Shown in pieces: positions 18,347-27,345 of a stretch of DNA of 39,516 nt. Source of the DNA: Betaproteobacteria bacterium (GTDB lineage: Bacteria > Pseudomonadota > Gammaproteobacteria > Burkholderiales > Casimicrobiaceae); NCBI GenBank assembly GCA_005882995.1, contig VBCY01000007.1:17461-56976 (forward strand), read 5' to 3'. Position 1 is the first letter of the stretch, and each line of letters begins with the position of its first letter. The position numbers were made by a program, and so were the translations under genes. The notes beneath the pieces are model-generated. The model had not been told where the DNA came from and did not search any database. It saw only the letters and a list, made by a program, of their open reading frames with translations.

Positions 18347-20431
18347 TCAGGCAAGATGCGCGGCGGCGAGCAGTACGTCGATCAGCTTGATTCCAAAGAA
18401 CGGCAGCAAGATGCCGCCGACGCCGTAGATCAGCATGTTCCGCCGCAGGATCGGCCCGGCGCCGAGGGGACGATATTTCACGCCCTTCAACGCAAGCGGG
18501 ATCAGCGCCGGAATGACCAGCGCGTTGAAAATCACCGCCGAGAGAATCGCGCTGTTCGGCGTGGCGAGATGCATCACATTCAATGTGTCGAGCACCGGAT
18601 AGGTGCTCGCAAACGCCGCCGGGATGATCGCGAAATACTTGGCGACGTCGTTGGCGATCGAGAAGGTGGTCAGCGCGCCGCGGGTCATCAGAAGCTGCTT
18701 GCCGATCTCGACGATCTCGATCAGCTTGGTCGGATTCGAATCGAGATCGACCATGTTGCCGGCTTCTTTCGCCGCCTGCGTGCCGCTGTTCATGACGACT
18801 GCGACGTCGGCCTGCGCGAGCGCCGGCGCGTCGTTGGTCCCGTCGCCTGTCATCGCGACCAGCTTGCCTTCGGCCTGAATGCTCCGGATGAGCTTGAGCT
18901 TGGCTTCGGGATTGATCTCGGCGACGAAGTCGTCTACACCCGCTTCGGCGGCAATCGACGCGGCGGTCAGCTTGTTGTCGCCGGTGACCATGACGGTGCG
19001 GATGCCCATCTTGCGCAGCTCTGCGAAACGCTCCCTGATGTGCGTCTTGACGATGTCCTTGAGCTCGACCACCCCGAGAACGTGGCGCCCTTCGGCCACC
19101 ACCAGCGGCGTCGACCCGCGGCGGGCAACCTCTTCGACGCGGGCGGTGACTTCCGCGTCGATCGCTCTCCCCTGCGGAACGATCCACTCCCTGACTGCAT
19201 CGACCGCTCCCTTGCGGATTTCGCGCCCACGGTGGTTCACGCCGCTCATGCGTGTCTGCGCCGAGAACGGGATGATGGTGAACTGTCCCGGCTCCAGCGC
19301 CGGCGGCATGACGCCCCAGGCGCGTTTGACGTAGGTCACGATGCTCTTGCCCTCGGGCGTTTCATCGCCGAGCGATGCAAGCAGCGTGGCTTCGGCAAGC
19401 TGCTGCGACGTCACGCCCGCCAACGGGTAGATGGCAGACGCCTGCCGGTTGCCGAAGGTGATCGTTCCAGTCTTGTCGAGCAGCAGCACATCGCAATCGC
19501 CGGCCGCCTCCACGGCACGGCCCGACGTCGCGACGACGTTGGCGCGCATCATCCTTCCCATCCCCGCCACGCCGATCGCTGAGAGCAGCCCCCCGATGGT
19601 CGTCGGAATCAGGCACACGAGCAGCGCAACCAGCACGGTGATGGTCACTGGCGTGCCCGCCTTCGCCACCTCGACGCTGTAGAGCGAATACGGGAACAGG
19701 GTCACCGTCGCGAGAAGAAACACCAGCGTCATGGCGACGAGCAGGATGGTGAGCGCGATTTCGTTGGGTGTCTTCTGCCGCTTCGCTCCCTCGACCATGC
19801 TGATCATCCGGTCGAGAAACGCTTCGCCGGGGTTGACATTGATGCGCACGACAAGCCAGTCCGACAGGACACGTGTGCCTCCTGTCACCGTGTCGAAGTC
19901 GCTTCCTGCGGCGCGGATCACCGGCGCGCTTTCGCCCGTGATCGCGGACTCGTCGATCGACGCTGCGCCTTGGATGACTTCACCATCGCCCGGAATCAGA
20001 TCGCCCTGCACCACCAGGACGACGTCGCCCTTGCGCAGGCTCGCGGAGGGCACCGGCGTCTGCGCCGCGGCGCGGTCTGGCTTGGCCAGCTTCTTTGCGG
20101 TGGTTTCCCTGCGCGCGCTCTTGAGCGAAGCGGCCTGCGCCTTGCTGCGGCCCTCCGCGATCGCTTCTGCGAAGTTGGCGAAGAGCAGCGTGACCCAGAG
20201 CCAGAGGGTCACTGCAAGGATAAATGCCGCCGGCGCCTCCCCCTGGCCGAACAGCGCCTGCAGCCACAGGATCGTCGTCAGGATGCTGCCGATATAGACG
20301 ACAAACATCACCGGATTGCGCCATTGGTAGCGCGGCGTGAGCCGTCGGAAGCTGTCGACGAGCGCCGTCTTCATCAGCTCCCCGGTCAAGAACCACGACA
20401 GTGCCGACTGTTTTGCAGTGACGGTCGACAT
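18347..20431 (-). CDS. kdpB: Potassium-transporting ATPase ATP-binding subunit KdpB
   Basis: 694 residues, a P-type ATPase of normal length. Features seen include the actuator loop TGES (Ser168), the phosphorylation site DKTGT with Asp319, the nucleotide-binding region with KGAVDAV, and the hinge motif [19 protein letters not shown]. Membrane segments number about seven. KdpB hydrolyses ATP and drives potassium through KdpA. The serine of TGES is the residue known in E. coli to be phosphorylated for inhibition at high potassium. The gene appears intact, in contrast to kdpA directly upstream. Confidence 0.96.
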   Translation of the reverse strand: MSTVTAKQSALSWFLTGELMKTALVDSFRRLTPRYQWRNPVMFVVYIGSILTTILWLQALFGQGEAPAAFILAVTLWLWVTLLFANFAEAIAEGRSKAQAASLKSARRETTAKKLAKPDRAAAQTPVPSASLRKGDVVLVVQGDLIPGDGEVIQGAASIDESAITGESAPVIRAAGSDFDTVTGGTRVLSDWLVVRINVNPGEAFLDRMISMVEGAKRQKTPNEIALTILLVAMTLVFLLATVTLFPYSLYSVEVAKAGTPVTITVLVALLVCLIPTTIGGLLSAIGVAGMGRMMRANVVATSGRAVEAAGDCDVLLLDKTGTITFGNRQASAIYPLAGVTSQQLAEATLLASLGDETPEGKSIVTYVKRAWGVMPPALEPGQFTIIPFSAQTRMSGVNHRGREIRKGAVDAVREWIVPQGRAIDAEVTARVEEVARRGSTPLVVAEGRHVLGVVELKDIVKTHIRERFAELRKMGIRTVMVTGDNKLTAASIAAEAGVDDFVAEINPEAKLKLIRSIQAEGKLVAMTGDGTNDAPALAQADVAVVMNSGTQAAKEAGNMVDLDSNPTKLIEIVEIGKQLLMTRGALTTFSIANDVAKYFAIIPAAFASTYPVLDTLNVMHLATPNSAILSAVIFNALVIPALIPLALKGVKYRPLGAGPILRRNMLIYGVGGILLPFFGIKLIDVLLAAAHLA

Positions 20432-20459
20432 GGTCGATTCTCTGGGTACTTGTTGACGC

Positions 20460-22215
20460 CTAGCGGGCGGAGTAAAGCAAGAGGTGCTCGACCACGGGGC
20501 CCAGCGCCAGCGCGGGCACGAAGGTGAGCGCGCCCACAGTGATCACCACGCCGATGAGCACGAACACGAACAAAGGTGTGTGGGTCGGCAGCGTGCCCGC
20601 GGACGCTGGCACGCGCTTGGCGGCGGCCAGTGCCCCCGCGAGCGCGAGCACGGGGATTGCCAGCCAGTAGCGCGCAAAAAGCATGCAGATGCCCAGTGCC
20701 GTGTTGTAGAAAGGCGTGTTGGCGTTGATCCCGGCGAACGCGCTCCCGTTGTTGTTGCTCGCCGACGAAAAGGCGTAGAGGATTTCCGAGAAGCCGTGCT
20801 CCCCGGCGTTCGACGCCCCGACCTTGCCGGCGTCGAGCATCACCGCCACCGCCGTCCCGCACAGGACGAACAGCGCCGGCAGCAGGATCGCGATCGACGC
20901 CATCTTGATTTCAAACGCTCCGATCTTTTTGCCCAGATATTCGGGCGTGCGTCCGATCATCAGGCCGGCAATGAACACCGCAACGACAGCGAACATGATC
21001 ATCCCGTAAAGGCCGGAGCCCACGCCGCCGAAGATGAGAATCGTGCATCGAATTGACCGAGCCATTCGACGCGGCCGTGGTCGCGGTCGCCCACAGCGCC
21101 GAGTTGGCGACGCCGAGCCGCACCTCCTTGCCTTCCATGTTACCGCCCGGATTGGTCGCGCTCTGGACCTGATCGGCGCCAAGCTTGGCGAGCAACGGGT
21201 TGCCGTTCCGCTCGATCGAATAGGTGAACGGCAACAACGCCGCAAAAACGATCGTCATCGCTGCCAGCAGCGCCCAGCCCTCCTGCGCGCTGCCGATCAT
21301 GCGACCGAATGTGTAGCAGAGCGCCACGGGGATCGCCAGAATGGCCAGCATCTCCAGGAAATTCGTGAGCGGTGTCGGGTTTTCCAGCGGGTGCGCCGAG
21401 TTGACGTTGTAATAGCCTCCGCCGTTGGTGCCGAGTTGCTTGATCGCGATCTGCGAGGCCACCGGCCCAAGCGCAATAGTTTGCTCGGTCGCGGTCGCTT
21501 TCGCCGTGATTGGGTTGCCTTTTTCATCCTTGCGCGGCTGACCGTCCGAGTTTGTCTTCGGATTGTCGTAAGTGACGGGCTGCGTCAGCGTGGCAGTGGC
21601 GTACTTGTCGAAGGTCTGCGGGATGCCTTGCCAGACCAGCACCAGCGCGAAGACGAGTGAAAGCGGCAGCAGGATGTAGACAGTCGTTCGCGTCAAATCG
21701 ACCCAGAAGTTACCGATGGCCTTGGCCTCCTTGCGCACGAAGCCGCGCACCAGCGCCACCAGCACCGCCATGCCGCTGGCTGCGGACACGAAGTTCTGCA
21801 CCGCGAGCGCGAACATCTGCGTGAGGTAGCTCATGGTGCTCTCGCCACCGTAACCCTGCCAATTGGTATTGGTGATGAAGCTCGTTGCCGTGTTGAATGC
21901 GGAATCGGCGCTCACCGCAGCCATCGTCTGCGGATTGAGCGGGAGCCATTGCTGCAACCGTTGCACGGCGTAGACCACGAGCGCGCCCGCAAGGTTGAAC
22001 CAGAGCATCGTCAGCGCGTAGCGCGTCCAGTGCATGTCCTCGCGCGGATCGATGCCGGCACCTCGATAGATCAGCCGTTCCAGCGGACCGCCGATCCGCT
22101 GTGCGAGCGTCGCACGACCTTCGTAGACCGCTGCCATGTACGCCCCGAGCGGCTTTGCGAGAAGCAGCAGGACGATGAGGTACAGCCCGAGCTGCAGCCA
22201 ACCGGTGATGTTCAC
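20460..22215 (-). pseudogene. kdpA: Potassium-transporting ATPase subunit KdpA, frameshifted
   Basis: From a GTG at 22215 (NITGWLQLGLYLIVLL) the frame runs 393 residues through pore loops TNTNWQGYGGES, LGTNGGGYYNVNS and [11 protein letters not shown]. It then must change frame at 21037-21042 to reach [22 protein letters not shown], the fourth pore loop [13 protein letters not shown] and the stop at 20460. About 18 residues that normally follow SMHDS (a FTPLGGLVP-like stretch ending before IFGG) are missing. As written, the potassium channel subunit would be truncated after the third pore loop and the complex non-functional. Start chosen because GTGA overlaps the kdpF stop. Real lesion or assembly fault are both open. 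Confidence 0.9.
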
Positions 22216-22304
22216 TCGAAGATCTCCGGCTTGAACATCGCGATGAGCAGATAGATGAAGATGCCGAGCGAGGCGAGACCGCTCAACCCGTAGACCCAGT
22301 TCAT
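22212..22304 (-). CDS. kdpF: Potassium-transporting ATPase small subunit KdpF
   Basis: A 30-residue single-helix protein: MNWVYGLSGLASLGIFIYLL, then IAMFKPEIFE. The final Lys-Pro-Glu-x-Phe is the KdpF signature. KdpF is a lipid-like stabilising subunit of the KdpFABC complex. Its TGA overlaps the kdpA GTG start by three bases, so translation is coupled. A purine-rich AGGGAGG lies just before the ATG. Confidence 0.92.
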   Translation of the reverse strand: MNWVYGLSGLASLGIFIYLLIAMFKPEIFE

Positions 22305-22316
22305 GAGCGACCTCCC

Positions 22317-22418
22317 TTATCGCCCGAGCAGATTCGCGCAAAAGCGTATCAACCCTGCCGAAGCGGCGAAGAAGGCAACGATCAGCGCAATAAAGACAAG
22401 GTCGGACACGAAATTCAT
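22317..22418 (-). CDS. Small membrane protein leading the kdp operon
   Basis: 33 residues with a single membrane helix (VSDLVFIALIVAFFAASAGL) and a short tail ending RFCANLLGR. The start at 22418 is supported by GAGGAG six bases before the ATG; an earlier in-frame ATG at 22439 (MSTEEQE) has no such site. It ends 12 bases before kdpF, so it is the first gene of the kdp message. Similar short proteins with a FFA...YxRxCERL-like end are, from memory, often found before kdpF; their function is unknown. It may be a further accessory subunit of the pump. Confidence 0.75.
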   Translation of the reverse strand: MNFVSDLVFIALIVAFFAASAGLIRFCANLLGR

Positions 22419-22633
22419 CTCCTGCTCCTCGGTCGACATGGGTTGCAACAGCATCACCCTAAACCGCCGAGCATCAGGACTTCGTAAAATGCACCGCCCG
22501 TGCGCGTAACGGCCGTATAAAAATGCCGCGTTCCCTGCATTCACGGTGCGGATCAGAGTTGTGCAATGTCTGGCGGTCTCTGTCAGAATGCGAGCCACAC
22601 TAAAGCCAAGCGCTGCAAAAAGCCGAAAGTCAC
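22419..22633. promoter_or_regulatory. Divergent promoter region between kdp and the lipocalin gene
   Basis: About 215 bases separate the kdp leader gene from the lipocalin gene. On the minus strand the dyad-containing stretch TTTATACGGCCGTTACGC (22504-22521) faintly recalls the T-rich KdpE sites of E. coli and includes the palindrome ACGGCCGT (22509-22516). No promoter with both good -35 and -10 boxes could be seen. Assignment to KdpE control is inference. Confidence 0.3.
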
Positions 22634-23203
22634 ATGCATCGTCGCTTCCCGTGGGTGCTGCTCATACTTGCCTGGGCGGTGCCGGCTGCGGCGCTGATCC
22701 CCGCCTCCGGTTTTGATCTCGATCGTTACCTCGGTACCTGGTACGAGATCGCTGCGATTCCGGGATTTCTGCAAAGCCGTTGCGCTCGTGATACTCGCTC
22801 CGAGTACTCGGCGGCGGAAAATGGTGCGATCGCTTCCAAGAGCCGCTGCACGCGCGCGGACGGCAGCGCCGAGGAAAACGAAGGACGCCATCGCGCGCTC
22901 GACCCACAGCTGCCGTCGGTGCTCAAGATCACTTCGGTCCATTTCCTTGGCATCTGGTGGTATCCGTTCGGCCGCGAGTCGATCGTCCTCGCGGTCGGCC
23001 CGGACTACCGCTGGCTGGTCGTGGGTCACCCATCCTTGCGCTACGGTCGCATCCTGTCCCGCCGGCCATCGCTCGATGATGCCGATCTGGCGAAGGCCGC
23101 CGCCGCCTTCGCGGATCAGCACTTTGACTTGTGCATGTTCGTCACCACACCGCAGACCGGCGGCCGTGAGCGCATAACCCGGCTGTGCGAGCTGGTGCAC
23201 TGA
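22634..23203 (+). CDS. Lipocalin family protein (Blc-like)
   Basis: 189 residues: a signal peptide (HRRFPWVLLILAWAVPAAA) and a lipocalin barrel with the first motif YLGTWYEIA (Gly34, Trp36), the second motif region VLAVGPDYRWLVVGHP, and YGRILSRRPSL, all as in bacterial Blc proteins. There is no lipobox, so unlike E. coli Blc it is probably soluble in the periplasm. Four cysteines (Cys50, Cys72 and two near the end) could form disulfides. Blc proteins bind lysophospholipids or fatty acids. It is divergent from kdp and 47 bases upstream of a lipoprotein gene. Confidence 0.9.
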   Translation: MHRRFPWVLLILAWAVPAAALIPASGFDLDRYLGTWYEIAAIPGFLQSRCARDTRSEYSAAENGAIASKSRCTRADGSAEENEGRHRALDPQLPSVLKITSVHFLGIWWYPFGRESIVLAVGPDYRWLVVGHPSLRYGRILSRRPSLDDADLAKAAAAFADQHFDLCMFVTTPQTGGRERITRLCELVH

Positions 23204-23250
23204 GGAGCAATCGGATGGAAGCGCTTTCCAGCTCCTCGAAGGAGAGTCCC

Positions 23251-23592
23251 ATGCCAGGCTCCCGCTGGATGCTGTTGATCACGCTCATGATGACGTGTCT
23301 CGCCGCATGCGAGCACAAACCGACCAAAGAAGAAGAGGAAGCGTCCAAGAACACCTTCGCCTGCAAACAAGCGGGCCAGCGACTGGTGATCCGCTTCGAC
23401 GCGGGAGAAGCTCGAATGCTCACAGCCACAGGCGAGAGAATTACGCTCTACCAGATCCCGACCACGTCGGGCGTGCGCTACAGCAACGGCAACGTCGAGC
23501 TGCGGGGCAAAGGCGAGGACTTGACGCTCGTCGAATTCGGCACGGCAATCAAGCTCGAGGATTGCCAGCCTTATTCGACGCCGAAGTCCTAA
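23251..23592 (+). CDS. Lipoprotein with MliC-type lysozyme-inhibitor domain
   Basis: 113 residues. AAGGAG at 23239-23244 selects the ATG at 23251 rather than the one at 23215. The signal peptide ends in a lipobox (TCLAAC), so the protein should be anchored in the outer membrane. The mature part FACKQAGQRLVIRFDAGEA, ITLYQ, SGVRYSNGNVELRGKGEDL and LEDCQP fits the MliC/PliC pattern, with Cys at both ends for a disulfide and the SGxRY core. MliC proteins inhibit C-type lysozyme. The site is partly buried in a small hairpin (CTCCTcgaAGGAG), which could dampen translation. One base separates its stop from the following gene. Confidence 0.8.
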   Translation: MPGSRWMLLITLMMTCLAACEHKPTKEEEEASKNTFACKQAGQRLVIRFDAGEARMLTATGERITLYQIPTTSGVRYSNGNVELRGKGEDLTLVEFGTAIKLEDCQPYSTPKS

Positions 23593-23593
23593 A

Positions 23594-24502
23594 GTGCGAG
23601 CCGTGAATTCTCCGGTGGGCGTCATCGGCGTCGGAGCGATGGGTTTCGGCGTCGTGCAAAGCCTGCTTCACGCCGGTTTTGCAGTCCGGATACGTGACAT
23701 TCTCGTCGAAGCGGAAGCGGCTGCGGTCGCCGCGGGTGCGATCGCCTGCCCTACACCGTCGCAGTTGGCGCAACAATGCTCCGTCGTCATCCTCCTCGTG
23801 GTCGATGACGTGCAGATCGACACGGTGCTCTTTGGCCAAGACGGCGCCGCTGCAGCGCTTCCCTGGGGTGCAATCGTGATCGTTTCGTCGACGGTTGCGC
23901 CTCAATTCGTGTCGGCGCTCAAACCCAGGCTCGCCTCCTCAGGCCTGCGTCTGATCGACGCGCCGGTGTCCGGCGGTCCGCGACGCGCAACGGACGGCAC
24001 CATGACCATGATGATCTCCGGCGAAGCGCGCGCCGTCGATGAATGCGAGAGCCTATTCGCCGCGATCTCGGCGAAGCGCTTCGTGCTTGGCGAAGAGCCC
24101 GGTGATGCCGCAGCCTACAAGATCCTCAACAACCAGCTCGCCGCTGTGAATCTCGCTGCCGGCGCCGAGGCGATGAGCATCGCGCTGCGTGCCGGCCTCG
24201 ATCCGCGACGCCTGCTCGAAGTGCTGAACGCGAGCTCGGGAGGAAGCTGGATCGTGGGCGACCGCATGCCGCGAGCCTTGACAGGCGATCACACGATCCA
24301 TGCAGCGACCCGAATCCTGAACAAGGATATCGGACTCGCGGTCGACGCGGCATCAGCGTTCGGCCTCCAATCGCCGCTCGCGCTGGCGGCGCGCGAAACT
24401 TTCGTCGCTGCGCTGAAAGCCGGGTTTGGCGAAGCTGACGATGCGACCCTTGTCGCATTCTGCTGCGAACGCGCCGGCGTCAAGCTGCCGACCCAACGTT
24501 AG
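23594..24502 (+). CDS. 3-hydroxyisobutyrate dehydrogenase-family NAD(P) oxidoreductase
   Basis: 302 residues from a GTG at 23594 (a second GTG at 23603 is possible). It has the Rossmann opening GVIGVGAMGFGVV, the substrate-binding block DAPVSGGPRRATDGTM, and the catalytic helix AAYKILNNQLAAVNLAAGAEAM, whose Lys and Asn are the family's active-site pair. The family oxidises beta-hydroxyacids such as 3-hydroxyisobutyrate, tartronate semialdehyde or L-threonate; the helix sequence leans toward the LtnD-like branch. No threonate kinase or aldolase partner is beside it, so I leave it without a symbol. Confidence 0.88.
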   Translation: MRAVNSPVGVIGVGAMGFGVVQSLLHAGFAVRIRDILVEAEAAAVAAGAIACPTPSQLAQQCSVVILLVVDDVQIDTVLFGQDGAAAALPWGAIVIVSSTVAPQFVSALKPRLASSGLRLIDAPVSGGPRRATDGTMTMMISGEARAVDECESLFAAISAKRFVLGEEPGDAAAYKILNNQLAAVNLAAGAEAMSIALRAGLDPRRLLEVLNASSGGSWIVGDRMPRALTGDHTIHAATRILNKDIGLAVDAASAFGLQSPLALAARETFVAALKAGFGEADDATLVAFCCERAGVKLPTQR

Positions 24503-24543
24503 CGCCACGCGTCGAGCTCACTCGGGAAGCGAATCTATCTCGC

Positions 24544-26343
24544 CTACTTGCGCTGCGCGGAGTCGATGTCGATGTACACCCAGGACTGCGAGCGCACCGG
24601 GTGCGGCTTGTAGTTCCTGACCCACGGCTGCATGAGCTGGTCTTCGAACCGGTTCTCGGATAGCCGCCACGGCGCGTAGGCGAGCACCAGCTCGGTCATT
24701 TTGTCGAACAGTCGCGTACGCTCTTGAGAGTCAGGAAGCTTCCGCGCCTGATCGTAGAGTTCGTTGAACGCCGGCAGGTTGAAGCGCGCGTTGTTCTCTC
24801 CGCCCTTATTGGGTCCGTAAAGGAGTTGCATGAAGTTTTCGGCGTCTGGGTAGTCGGCGTACCAACCATCGTAGCGCATCGGGATCTTGCCGAGGCGCGC
24901 CATCTTGCGCAGCTCGGCGACGCGGTCCTTCTTGAACACGATTTTGATTCCGATCGCGTCCATGTTCTTCTTCCACAGCTCGTCGATCTGGCGAAAAAGC
25001 GACGTCGGCGGCGACCAGTACTCAATGACCAGGGACTTGCCATCGGGTGTCTCGCGATAGCCGTCACCGTCACGGTCTTTATAGCCGAAGCGGTCGAGGA
25101 GTGCGCGCGCGGCCGCCGGATCGTAGGTCTGGGCGTTGGGCTTGAACTGCGGGTCGTACCCGGCGATGTCGGGAGGAATGATGCTCTGCGCCGGAACGGC
25201 GCGCCCTTTGCGAATGACGCGGATGTATTCCTCGGTGTTGTACGCCATCCCGATGGCACGGCGCAGCGCGATCTTTTCCGGCGTGTACCCGCCGACCACC
25301 GGATCCTCCATGTCGAAGTAGGTCCACCAAGTCTCCGGGCGACGAAGCAACTCATGCTGTATGCCCCTCGCTGCAAGCCGCGGGCTCAACTGGCCTCCGA
25401 CGATCGCCTCCTCGATGAACTCCGGTGGTAAGCGTTCCAGCATGTCAAGCTCGCGGTTGAGAAACGCGAGCCACTGGGCCTGGCCTTCCTCGATGACGCT
25501 GATTTCGATATGCCCCACCATGGGCAGCCGCTGGCCCTTGAGAGCCGCGGCGATCGGCTGCGATTCCGGGGGAATCGGCCCCGTCGGGGCGTAGCTCCAT
25601 TCACGAAATCCGGGATTGGCATCGAGCACGATCTTGGAACTGCGCTTGTAGTCGCCGAGCTTGAACGGCCCCGTGCCGACGGGATGGGCACCGAAGTCGA
25701 GGCCGTAGGCATCGACAACCTCGCGCGCGACCGCACCGGTGCTCGACACCGCCAGCAAATAAATGAAGCGGGGGTCGGCTTCCTTGAGGTGGATCTTCAA
25801 CGTGTAACGATCGGCGACTTCTATTCCCCGCAATGGCGCGTCGTAGTCGAACTTGCCGGTCTTAGCGGCCCTGCCTTGGCCCTCGCCGGTAGCGAGCAGC
25901 TTGCCTTCGATCAGCCAGGCCCACGGGCTCTTGACCGCCGGATCGAGCACTCGCTTGAGAGCATAGGCGTAGTCAGGTGCGATCAGCTCGCGCGGCTTGC
26001 CGTGGAAGGCAGGGTCCGGCGTGAAAAAGATTCCCTTGCGCAGCTTGCAAATGTAGGTCTTGCCGCCATCCTCCAGCGCCGGCATGGCCTCGAGCGTGCG
26101 AGGGACCAGTTTGACCGGCCTGGCGAGATAATCGTAGGCGAGCATCGGCTCGTAGATGTTATCGATGACGCCGTCCGACGCGCCATCGGAAGCGAACTGC
26201 GGGTCGAAGCTGGTTTCGGCGATTGAGAAGACGACGCGCAGCGTCTTGCTCGCATCGGCAGCAGCCGCCAATGACGCGGGCAGCCATGCCGCGAGCAAAA
26301 GCCATCGTGCGACTCTGCGGGACCCGGGTGCGCGTGCATTCAT
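24544..26343 (-). CDS. ABC transporter substrate-binding protein, family 5 (peptide/nickel type)
   Basis: 599 residues: a signal peptide (RRVARWLLLAAWLPASLAAAA) and a family 5 solute-binding domain. Typical blocks are SFDPQFASDGASDGVIDNIYEPML, VGTGPFKLGDYKR, ALRRAIGMAYN and the C-terminal WVYIDI. A DRDGDGYRE loop, resembling a calcium-binding turn, lies in the second lobe. Members bind oligopeptides, haem, nickel or sugars. No permease or ATPase gene is next to it, so it either shares a transporter encoded elsewhere or serves another role. Convergent with the dehydrogenase at 23594 and divergent from the THX gene. Confidence 0.9.
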   Translation of the reverse strand: MNARAPGSRRVARWLLLAAWLPASLAAAADASKTLRVVFSIAETSFDPQFASDGASDGVIDNIYEPMLAYDYLARPVKLVPRTLEAMPALEDGGKTYICKLRKGIFFTPDPAFHGKPRELIAPDYAYALKRVLDPAVKSPWAWLIEGKLLATGEGQGRAAKTGKFDYDAPLRGIEVADRYTLKIHLKEADPRFIYLLAVSSTGAVAREVVDAYGLDFGAHPVGTGPFKLGDYKRSSKIVLDANPGFREWSYAPTGPIPPESQPIAAALKGQRLPMVGHIEISVIEEGQAQWLAFLNRELDMLERLPPEFIEEAIVGGQLSPRLAARGIQHELLRRPETWWTYFDMEDPVVGGYTPEKIALRRAIGMAYNTEEYIRVIRKGRAVPAQSIIPPDIAGYDPQFKPNAQTYDPAAARALLDRFGYKDRDGDGYRETPDGKSLVIEYWSPPTSLFRQIDELWKKNMDAIGIKIVFKKDRVAELRKMARLGKIPMRYDGWYADYPDAENFMQLLYGPNKGGENNARFNLPAFNELYDQARKLPDSQERTRLFDKMTELVLAYAPWRLSENRFEDQLMQPWVRNYKPHPVRSQSWVYIDIDSAQRK

Positions 26344-26390
26344 TCCTGGCTCACTCCGATCTCGCGTCTATCCTGCGATTGGCCGGCGAC

Positions 26391-26396
26391 TATAAT
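26391..26396 (+). promoter_or_regulatory. TATAAT -10 box before the THX gene
   Basis: A perfect TATAAT lies 34 bases before the THX start. No convincing -35 hexamer is present at 16-18 bases spacing, so the call rests on the -10 match and location. Confidence 0.45.
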
Positions 26397-26429
26397 TGTG
26401 GGTTTGGATTTCAGTCAATCGGGGGCAGG

Positions 26430-26525
26430 ATGGGTAAAGGCGATGTCCGCACACGTCGGGGAAAGATTTTCAACGGCAGCTACGGCAAGAAACGGCCCCA
26501 CAAGAAGCGCCGCAAGAAGTCCTGA
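26430..26525 (+). CDS. 30S ribosomal protein THX (bTHX) family
   Basis: A 31-residue, extremely basic peptide, MGKGDVRTRRGKIFNGSYGK followed by KRPHKKRRKKS. MGKGD-x-R-T-x-R-G-K-I-x-x-G-(S/T)-Y-G is the THX signature. In Thermus this peptide sits in a pocket at the top of the 30S head. GGGGGCAGG precedes the ATG. Its stop codon overlaps the start of the KTSC gene by one base. Such short genes are often missed by annotation pipelines. Confidence 0.88.
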   Translation: MGKGDVRTRRGKIFNGSYGKKRPHKKRRKKS

Positions 26526-26734
26526 TGGAAATGAAACGACTATCCGGCGGCAACCTGCGCGCCGCCGGATATGATGAAAAGAACCGCCGCCTCGTTGTTG
26601 AACTGACGGCGGGGACTTTCGAGTACAGCGGCGTTACCCCAGAGACATGGCGCCGCTTTACCGGCGCCTCGTCGCCGTGGAGCTTTTTTCGCGACAATAT
26701 CGAAGAGGAATACCCCGCCAAGCGAGTACGCTAG
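26525..26734 (+). CDS. KTSC domain protein
   Basis: 69 residues matching the KTSC domain: AAGYDEKNRRLVVELTAGTF, then EYSGVTPETWRRFTGASSPW and SFFRDNIEEEYP. The domain is linked to RNA or nucleotide handling in some fusions, but its role is not established. The ATG overlaps the last base of the THX gene, so the two form a compact two-gene unit with its own terminator. Confidence 0.87.
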   Translation: MEMKRLSGGNLRAAGYDEKNRRLVVELTAGTFEYSGVTPETWRRFTGASSPWSFFRDNIEEEYPAKRVR

Positions 26735-26743
26735 CGGGGTTTT
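26713..26743 (+). terminator. Rho-independent terminator of the THX-KTSC unit
   Basis: CCCCGC (26713-26718) pairs with GCGGGG (26734-26739), with an inner AGCG/CGCT pairing, followed directly by TTTT (26740-26743). The left arm lies inside the end of the KTSC gene. Confidence 0.85.
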
Positions 26744-26750
26744 CGACGCG

Positions 26751-27176
26751 TTACTGGACGCTCAGCCGCTTGCCCACGAGTGAGGGCTTCTTGGCGAGCT
26801 TGAGCTCGAGAACGCCGTTGTCGTACTTCGCCTGGCTCGATGCCTCATCGACTTCGGTCGGGAGTGTGAAGCTGCGATGAACGCTGCCGTAGTAGCGCTC
26901 ACTGCGCAGCACCCGCTCTGCGTCCTTGACGTCCTTTTCCCGTTTGACTTCGGCGCCGAGCGTGACCTGGTTGCCTTCGATGGTGACTTGAATGTCCTTC
27001 TTGTTGACGCCTGGAATTTCCGCGTGGACGATGTAAGACTTGTCGTCTTCGCTCACGTCCATCTTGATGCTGATGGGGGCGTTACGTCCTTCCATCCGAA
27101 CGGGCTGGAAAAAACCGCGGAACAGCTCATCGATGCCGGTGTCTGCAAATGGGTCATAAGGAATTAGCGTTGCCAT
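26751..27176 (-). CDS. Hsp20 / alpha-crystallin family small heat-shock protein
   Basis: 141 residues. The ATG at 27176 is backed by AAAGGAG a few bases upstream; the frame is open for another 19 codons without such support. The alpha-crystallin domain includes IKMDVSEDDKSYIVHAEIPG, VNKKDIQVTIEGNQVTL, SERYYGSVHRSFTLP and AKYDNGVLELKLAKK, the last being the A-x-x-x-N-G-V-L motif. The C-terminal tail lacks a clear I-x-I motif. It acts as an ATP-independent holdase. I saw no CIRCE or ROSE element before it. Confidence 0.93.
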   Translation of the reverse strand: MATLIPYDPFADTGIDELFRGFFQPVRMEGRNAPISIKMDVSEDDKSYIVHAEIPGVNKKDIQVTIEGNQVTLGAEVKREKDVKDAERVLRSERYYGSVHRSFTLPTEVDEASSQAKYDNGVLELKLAKKPSLVGKRLSVQ

Positions 27177-27345
27177 AAGGGTCTCCTTTCTATCATACAA
27201 AGGTTCGGGCGGCCGGCTGTGCCCGCTTGCCACCCCACAGTTACGAGCTTTGTGCTCGGTGACGCGGATTCAAGTCCCCTCCGGGCGCAAAAGCGTGCGA
27301 TGCTTGATCCTCGTCAAAATGAGGCCGGAACAAGGTGAGCGAGCG

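Noticed and set aside
18315-22341. Long open frames on the opposite strand of the kdp genes.
   Set aside because: Shadows caused by high GC content; they have Arg/His-rich translations with no domain resemblance.
27265-27292. Sequence resembling the T-arm and 3' acceptor end of a tRNA (GATTCAAGTCC then CCGGGCGCA).
   Set aside because: No matching 5' acceptor, D-arm or anticodon arm lies upstream, the T-stem closing pair is wrong and no CCA follows. A remnant or chance match.
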